A stretch of 10,115 nt of DNA from an uncultured Bacteroidota bacterium (GTDB taxonomy: Bacteria; Bacteroidota; Bacteroidia; Bacteroidales; P3): NCBI GenBank assembly GCA_900546465.1, contig URCX01000067.1:1-10115 (forward strand), in the 5' to 3' direction. The translations under genes were made by a program, and so were the position numbers. The notes under the pieces are model-generated. The model saw nothing but the letters and a program-made list of their open reading frames with translations, did not search any database and was not told where the DNA came from. Below, in pieces: positions 6,384 through 10,115 of this stretch. Position 1 is the stretch's first letter. Each line of letters begins with the position of its first letter.

Positions 6384-7234
6384 ATGCTTTCATAAAGTGG
6401 TTTAAGATTATACGTCCGCAAACGCTTTTTGCGGCATTGTGTCCCGTTATAGCAGGCTTGCTGATTGCAGCAGATGAAAGGAACTTAAACGGAATTATTG
6501 CAGCCTTTACCATTTTTTCGGCACTCTCTTTGCAAGTGTTTTGCAACCTTATAAATGATTACTACGACTTTGTGAAAGGAGCAGACAAGGCAGGCAGACA
6601 GGGAAACGCCAGAGCATTGGCAGAAGGTACGGTAGGATTGAAAGAAATACGCATGGCAATTTTCATCACTCTTGCTTTCGTTCTGCTTTCAGGAGCATTC
6701 CTTATCTTCAAAGGCGGATTGCCCATAATTATTATAGGAGTAAGTTCCATTCTCTTTGCATATCTCTATACTGCCACTTCGCATTCCTTGGCTTATCTCG
6801 GTATTGCGGATTTGTTTGTCCTTGTTTATTTCGGACTTTTGGCTGTGGGAGGAACTGTTTATCTGCAAACAGGCAATTTTTCGACCCAATCCCTGCTGAC
6901 AGGAGCCGTTTGCGGAAGCATATCGACCTGCGTATTGATTGTGAACAATATTCGGGACAGAGTCGACGATAAAGCAGTGAACAAAAAGACCTTTGTGGTC
7001 AGGTTCGGCTTGAAAGCCGGATACGGAGAAATGCTTTTCTTCATCCTGCTCGCCGAAGCATGTACCTTATACTGCTATTCGTTTTCATGGAACAGCCTGA
7101 TAATACTGCCGCTCGCCATATTATTTATCATGACACTCAAAGCAAAAGGCTCACAGTATAACCGCTGTCTGCTTTTTGCAGGTTTGAACAACCTTATCTT
7201 CGTAATACTCACTGCAATAACCCTCTTACTATAA
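6380..7234 (+). CDS. menA: 1,4-dihydroxy-2-naphthoate polyprenyltransferase (UbiA superfamily)
   Basis: Integral membrane enzyme that attaches the polyprenyl tail to 1,4-dihydroxy-2-naphthoate, the step just before UbiE/MenG. 284 residues from ATG 6380, which overlaps the ubiE stop (ATGA). The first Asp-rich site is NLINDYYDFVKGAD at 56-69 (Asn59, Asp60, Asp63), and the second is NNIRDRVDD at 189-197; both bind the magnesium-diphosphate of the prenyl donor. About eight hydrophobic segments are spread over the length (for example 14-31, 38-55, 92-110, 114-131, 142-160, 174-189, and two after 216). Because it is coupled to ubiE, the naphthoate substrate is more likely than other UbiA substrates. 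Transcription ends at the hairpin at 7273-7320. Confidence 0.92.
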   Translation: MNAFIKWFKIIRPQTLFAALCPVIAGLLIAADERNLNGIIAAFTIFSALSLQVFCNLINDYYDFVKGADKAGRQGNARALAEGTVGLKEIRMAIFITLAFVLLSGAFLIFKGGLPIIIIGVSSILFAYLYTATSHSLAYLGIADLFVLVYFGLLAVGGTVYLQTGNFSTQSLLTGAVCGSISTCVLIVNNIRDRVDDKAVNKKTFVVRFGLKAGYGEMLFFILLAEACTLYCYSFSWNSLIILPLAILFIMTLKAKGSQYNRCLLFAGLNNLIFVILTAITLLL

Positions 7235-7260
7235 CAAAGCCCAAACACCCCATTACCCAA

Positions 7261-7312
7261 ACGCCGTTCCGGAAAATTAAAACGCCGAAAGAATTTTCTC
7301 AAACGGCGTTTT
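7261..7312 (+). repeat. Second array of the 21-base repeat
   Basis: Units start at 7261, 7282 and 7303, again 21 bases apart, the last one degenerate (ACGGC) and cut short. The 7282 unit matches the unit at 710 in 20 of 21 bases and the 7261 unit matches the one at 668 in 17 of 21. In the frame starting at 7261 they read TPFRKIK, then TPKEFSQ, then TAF and a stop. An earlier degenerate unit may lie at 7240-7260, ending in CCCAA like the others. The second and third units provide the arms of the menA terminator. Confidence 0.78.
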
Positions 7313-7320
7313 AATTTTTT
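7273..7320 (+). terminator. Rho-independent terminator after menA, built from repeat units
   Basis: A 15-base perfect stem, AAAATTAAAACGCCG (7273-7287) with CGGCGTTTTAATTTT (7304-7318), around a 16-base loop, ending in a run of six T (7315-7320). It lies 38 bases after the menA stop. Confidence 0.85.
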
Positions 7321-7323
7321 AGA

Positions 7324-7487
7324 AGGGCGTTGGCGTTTTGCAGATTGATTTTTATGGGCGGGAATGTTATGGAAAAGATTGCGTTTTCACTGTTTTGCAG
7401 CTTGTTTTTCTTTGATGAAAACAACTTTGAAAGGGAGTGAAAGATTTGGTTTTTGCTTTTACTTATCGGCAACTCGTGGTTTTTTCG
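7324..7487. other. Intergenic stretch with no supported gene
   Basis: Between the menA terminator and the promoter box of the acyl-CoA dehydrogenase gene. It is T-rich on the plus strand and holds a nine-base direct repeat GTTTTGCAG (7335-7343 and 7392-7400). Only very short open frames occur. No RNA gene or riboswitch pattern is recognised. Its length hints at an upstream control region or a remnant of lost sequence. Confidence 0.4.
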
Positions 7488-7495
7488 TACATTTG
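7488..7495 (+). promoter_or_regulatory. Bacteroidota -7 promoter box for the acyl-CoA dehydrogenase-etf cluster
   Basis: TACATTTG matches TAnnTTTG exactly and ends 46 bases before the ATG. No TTTG is seen 19-21 bases upstream, so the -33 element is weak or missing. A nine-base direct repeat TTGACAAGA (7507-7515 and 7532-7540) lies between this box and the start codon. Confidence 0.65.
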
Positions 7496-7541
7496 CAGTT
7501 TTGAATTTGACAAGAGAGTAAAAAATAAACATTGACAAGAT

Positions 7542-8681
7542 ATGGATTTCAGTCTAACAAAACAAGAAGAGTTGTTCTTGCAGATGATAAGGGAGTTTGC
7601 ACAGAACGAAGTGAAGCCTTTGGCGGCAGAAATTGACGAAGAGGAACGTTTCCCTATGGAGACGGTGGAAAAAATGAAGAAGATTGGTTTGATGGGTATT
7701 CCTGTTCCGAAAGAGTATGGCGGACAAGGCGGTACTAATCAGATGTACACTATGGCAGTTGAGGAATTGTCGAGGGTATGTGCTACAACGGGTGTTGTGG
7801 TTTCTGCTCATACGTCTTTGTGTATTGCTCCCATAATGGAGAACGGTACGGAGGAACAAAAGCAGAAGTATATTCCCAAGTTGGCAAGCGGAGAATGGAT
7901 TGGTGCTTTCGGTTTGACCGAACCTAATGCCGGTACGGACGCTGCCATGCAACAAACCACTGCCGTTGAGGACGGAGACAGCTATGTATTGAACGGAAGC
8001 AAGATTTTCATCACCAATGCGGGCTATGCTCATGTGTATGTTATCTTTGCAATGACGGATAAGAGCCTTGGCAACAAAGGTATTTCTGCTTTCATAGTTG
8101 AAAAGGATACTCCGGGCTTCTCAATCGGCAAGAAGGAGAAGAAACTCGGTATTCGCGGTTCTGCAACCTGCGAATTGATATTCGAGAATTGCCGCATACC
8201 TAAGGAAAATCTTTTGGGCAAGGTGGGCAAAGGCTTTGTTATTGCCATGAAAACATTGGACGGCGGTCGTATAGGTATAGCTTCTCAGGCTCTCGGCATA
8301 GCTCAAGGTGCTATGGACGAGACTGTGAAATACACTAAGGAGAGAAAGCAATTCGGACGTTCCATTGCACAATTCCAAAACACCCAATTCCAGTTGGCGG
8401 AAATGGAAACGAATGTGAATGCTGCCCGCTTCCTTGTTCGCAGTGCCGCTTACAGAAAAGACAAAGGGCTTCCTTATTCCAAAGATGCCGCTATGGCAAA
8501 ATTATTTGCCGCTCAAACAGCGATGGAAGTAACCACCAAGGCTGTTCAGTTGCACGGCGGTTATGGTTATACAAGGGAATACCCTGTGGAAAGAATGATG
8601 AGAGATGCCAAAATCACCGAGATATACGAGGGAACAAGCGAGGTTCAACGTATGGTCATAGGAGCGTCTTTATTGAAGTAA
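7542..8681 (+). CDS. bcd: Short-chain acyl-CoA dehydrogenase, likely butyryl-CoA dehydrogenase
   Basis: FAD enzyme that interconverts butyryl-CoA and crotonyl-CoA in the cytoplasm. 379 residues, the usual length for this family. Landmarks in order: the N-terminal helical domain to about residue 120, the flavin- and substrate-binding GLTEPNAGTDA (124-134), NGSKIFITNAG (151-161) in the beta domain, KERKQFGRSIAQFQ in the C-terminal helical domain, QLHGGYGYTREYPVER (336-351), and IYEGTSEVQRMVI, in which Glu363 aligns with the catalytic base of short-chain dehydrogenases. It is followed directly by etfB and etfA, the arrangement found in butyrate-forming anaerobes, which favours the butyryl-CoA role over general fatty-acid oxidation. 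The chain length of the substrate is inferred, not seen. The ATG at 7542 is the first codon of the domain. Confidence 0.92.
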   Translation: MDFSLTKQEELFLQMIREFAQNEVKPLAAEIDEEERFPMETVEKMKKIGLMGIPVPKEYGGQGGTNQMYTMAVEELSRVCATTGVVVSAHTSLCIAPIMENGTEEQKQKYIPKLASGEWIGAFGLTEPNAGTDAAMQQTTAVEDGDSYVLNGSKIFITNAGYAHVYVIFAMTDKSLGNKGISAFIVEKDTPGFSIGKKEKKLGIRGSATCELIFENCRIPKENLLGKVGKGFVIAMKTLDGGRIGIASQALGIAQGAMDETVKYTKERKQFGRSIAQFQNTQFQLAEMETNVNAARFLVRSAAYRKDKGLPYSKDAAMAKLFAAQTAMEVTTKAVQLHGGYGYTREYPVERMMRDAKITEIYEGTSEVQRMVIGASLLK

Positions 8682-8696
8682 AGAGTAGGGCTTTCT

Positions 8697-8739
8697 TTTC
8701 TCCATCGGCAAAAGCCGAATTTGCTTTTCGCAGACGGAG
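8697..8739 (+). other. Possible folded RNA in the bcd-etfB spacer
   Basis: TCGGC-AAAA-GCCGA (8705-8718) makes a five-pair hairpin; TGC with GCA a few bases later makes a weak second one; the flanking TCTCC and GGAGA could close both as an outer stem. Short stems, so this may be chance. It could lower or separate expression of the two parts of the operon, or mark an RNA processing site. Confidence 0.2.
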
Positions 8740-8784
8740 AGAGGGAGACAGTATAATAAGGTAATAAAACATCAGAAATAAGAA

Positions 8785-9570
8785 ATGAAAATAGTAGTTT
8801 GTATCAAGCAGGTTCCCGATACAACCGAGGTAAAACTCGATCCGAAGACGGGAACTCTAATCAGAGACGGCATTCCTTCTATAATGAACCCTGATGATAA
8901 GGGCGGTTTGGAGTATGCACTTCAATTAAAGGACGAATACGGTGCAGAGGTTACCGTTATAACCATGGGTCCTCCGCAAGCGGATGCTGTTTTGAGGGAA
9001 GCCTTTGCGATGGGTGCCGACAGAGCCATTCTTTTGACCAGCCGCAAATTTGCGGGTGCGGATACTCTTGCGACTTCCAACGCTTTGGCAGGAGCTTTGA
9101 AGGTATTGGATTTCGATTTGGTGCTTGCCGGTCGTCAGGCAATAGATGGCGATACAGCACAAGTGGGACCGCAAATTGCGGAACACCTCGGCATTCCTCA
9201 GGTAAGCTACTTGGAGGATTTGAAGTTCGACGGCAAGAAAACTCTTCGCATAAAGAAACAGTTGGAAGACGGTTATCAAGTTGTTGAAGTGGACACTCCT
9301 TGTCTTCTTACTTGCTTGGCGTCTGCCGTAAAGCCTCGTTACATGAGCGTAAACGGTATTATGGAGGCTTGGAACAAAGAAGTGGAGATTTGGGATACCG
9401 ATAAGATTGATGTTGCAGAGGAAAAACTCGGTTTGAAAGGTTCTCCTACAAAGGTAAAAAAGGCAGGTGCAAAAGAGATGAAAGCTGCCGGCGTTGTGAA
9501 GGACGGTTTGTCTGCCGAGGAAGCGGCTGAACTTATCATCGAGAAATTGAAAGAAAAATTCATCATCTAA
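8785..9570 (+). CDS. etfB: Electron transfer flavoprotein, beta subunit
   Basis: Partner of EtfA in a soluble flavoprotein that passes electrons to or from acyl-CoA dehydrogenases. 261 residues, as in clostridial EtfB. Landmarks: MKIVVCIKQVPDT at the start, MNPDDKGGLEYALQLK (34-49), GRQAIDGDTAQVGPQ (116-130), the family's nucleotide-binding motif, and SAVKPRYMSV in the C-terminal half. Long spacing from the dehydrogenase gene (103 bases) but only 14 bases to etfA. The close match in layout to anaerobe Bcd-EtfAB clusters suggests an electron-bifurcating type, which is inference. A possible small RNA structure lies just upstream (8697-8739). Confidence 0.95.
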   Translation: MKIVVCIKQVPDTTEVKLDPKTGTLIRDGIPSIMNPDDKGGLEYALQLKDEYGAEVTVITMGPPQADAVLREAFAMGADRAILLTSRKFAGADTLATSNALAGALKVLDFDLVLAGRQAIDGDTAQVGPQIAEHLGIPQVSYLEDLKFDGKKTLRIKKQLEDGYQVVEVDTPCLLTCLASAVKPRYMSVNGIMEAWNKEVEIWDTDKIDVAEEKLGLKGSPTKVKKAGAKEMKAAGVVKDGLSAEEAAELIIEKLKEKFII

Positions 9571-9584
9571 AAACTGAGGAAGAA

Positions 9585-10115
9585 ATGGATAAATCACAAT
9601 ACAAAAACGTCTTTGTCTTCTGCGAACAAAGGGAAGGCAAGTTACAGAACGTAGCATTGGAACTCTTGGGCAAAGCTCACGATTTGGCAAAGGATTTGAA
9701 CCAAGAGGTTTATGCAATGTTGTTGGGTCATAACGTCAAAGGGCTTGCACAGGATTTGATTGCCCACGGTGCCGACAAGGTATTGGTTGCAGATGATGAG
9801 AGTTTGAAGGACTACACCACCGAACCATACGCACAGGCTGTGTATCAAATGGTTTGTGAGCAGAAACCGTCAATCGTTTTGATAGGTGCGACAACCATAG
9901 GCAGGGACTTGGGTCCTCGTTTGTCCGCAAGAATTACGACAGGTTTGACTGCGGATTGTACAAAGTTGGAAATATCCGAGGAAAAAGAACTTTGGTCAAC
10001 CCGTCCTGCTTTCGGCGGTAATCTTATGGCTACCATCGTTTGCCCTGATCACCGTCCGCAGATGAGTACGGTACGTCCGGGCGTGATGAAAGCAATGCCT
10101 GCCGATGCTTCTCGC
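9585..10115 (+). CDS. etfA: Electron transfer flavoprotein, alpha subunit, N-terminal part
   Basis: 177 codons are visible before the right edge; the C-terminal FAD-binding domain lies outside the window. The start ATG 9585 is preceded by GAGGA at 9576-9580, a reasonable ribosome binding site. The N-terminal domain is typical: NVFVFCEQREGKLQNVALELLG, a Rossmann-like segment ending in HGADKVLVADD, then PSIVLIGATTIGRDLGPRLSARITTGLTADCT and RPAFGGNLMATIVCPDHRPQMSTVRPGVM, all hallmark EtfA segments. It forms the heterodimer with EtfB, encoded 14 bases upstream, and is likely translated from the same message. Family assignment is secure; the type of the alpha flavin site cannot be judged because the domain is cut off. 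Confidence 0.95.
   Translation, partial: MDKSQYKNVFVFCEQREGKLQNVALELLGKAHDLAKDLNQEVYAMLLGHNVKGLAQDLIAHGADKVLVADDESLKDYTTEPYAQAVYQMVCEQKPSIVLIGATTIGRDLGPRLSARITTGLTADCTKLEISEEKELWSTRPAFGGNLMATIVCPDHRPQMSTVRPGVMKAMPADASR

Noticed and set aside
7354..7440. 28-codon open frame with a hydrophobic middle
   Set aside because: No promoter box or ribosome binding site nearby and no known homology by eye; chance is sufficient in T-rich DNA.
7311..7538. 75-codon minus-strand open frame in the gap before the acyl-CoA dehydrogenase gene
   Set aside because: It covers a promoter and a terminator arm, is rich in Lys, Asn and Ser as expected of AT-rich noncoding DNA, and has no domain.
7507..7540. Direct repeat TTGACAAGA (two copies 25 bases apart) as -35 promoter elements
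   Set aside because: TTGACA resembles a proteobacterial -35 box, but no suitable -10 follows before the ATG for the second copy, and the Bacteroidota box at 7488-7495 explains transcription better.
8926..9717. 263-codon open frame on the minus strand opposite etfB and etfA
   Set aside because: It lies fully opposite two well-identified genes, its sequence is rich in Cys, Arg and Phe with no recognisable domain, and codon bias of the sense genes explains it.

Overview
The window looks like chromosomal DNA from a member of the Bacteroidota, most likely an anaerobic, butyrate-forming member of the Bacteroidales. The support is four copies of the phylum-specific -7 promoter box TAnnTTTG, two of them with a correctly spaced -33 element; the pairing of panD with a flippase-like membrane gene; a menaquinone gene pair; and an acyl-CoA dehydrogenase-etfB-etfA cluster. 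The species cannot be fixed from the sequence alone.

Layout. Bases 1-567 (minus strand) hold the start of a flippase-like membrane protein gene (running off the left edge) and panD upstream of it, with a promoter box at 601-608. A 21-base-period repeat array lies at 668-751. A guanine deaminase gene follows on the minus strand (765-1232). Divergent from it is a gene for a 217-residue exported protein of unknown function (1389-2042), with its own promoter and a strong hairpin terminator (2065-2110). Bases 2118-5573 hold a compact, AT-rich restriction-modification operon: a promoter, two different D12-class adenine methyltransferases and a 469-residue putative restriction endonuclease, all overlapping end to start. 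Bases 5673-7234 hold ubiE/menG and a menA-like prenyltransferase gene, overlapping by four bases, and ending in a terminator built from a second copy of the 21-base repeat. A mostly empty 307-base gap leads to an acyl-CoA dehydrogenase gene (7542-8681), etfB (8785-9570) and the first 177 codons of etfA (9585 to the right edge).

How the genes work together. PanD makes beta-alanine for pantothenate and CoA. The menaquinone pair makes the lipid electron carrier. The dehydrogenase and EtfAB would carry out flavin-based butyryl-CoA/crotonyl-CoA redox chemistry. The restriction-modification cassette is unrelated to these and looks like an acquired defence module placed between housekeeping genes.

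The two observations most worth following up are (1) the restriction cassette, whose endonuclease I do not recognise and which shows two separate candidate PD-(D/E)XK-like centres alongside two methyltransferases; and (2) a dispersed 21-base repeat that in one frame reads as heptapeptides starting Thr-Pro, with copies differing mostly at synonymous third codon positions.
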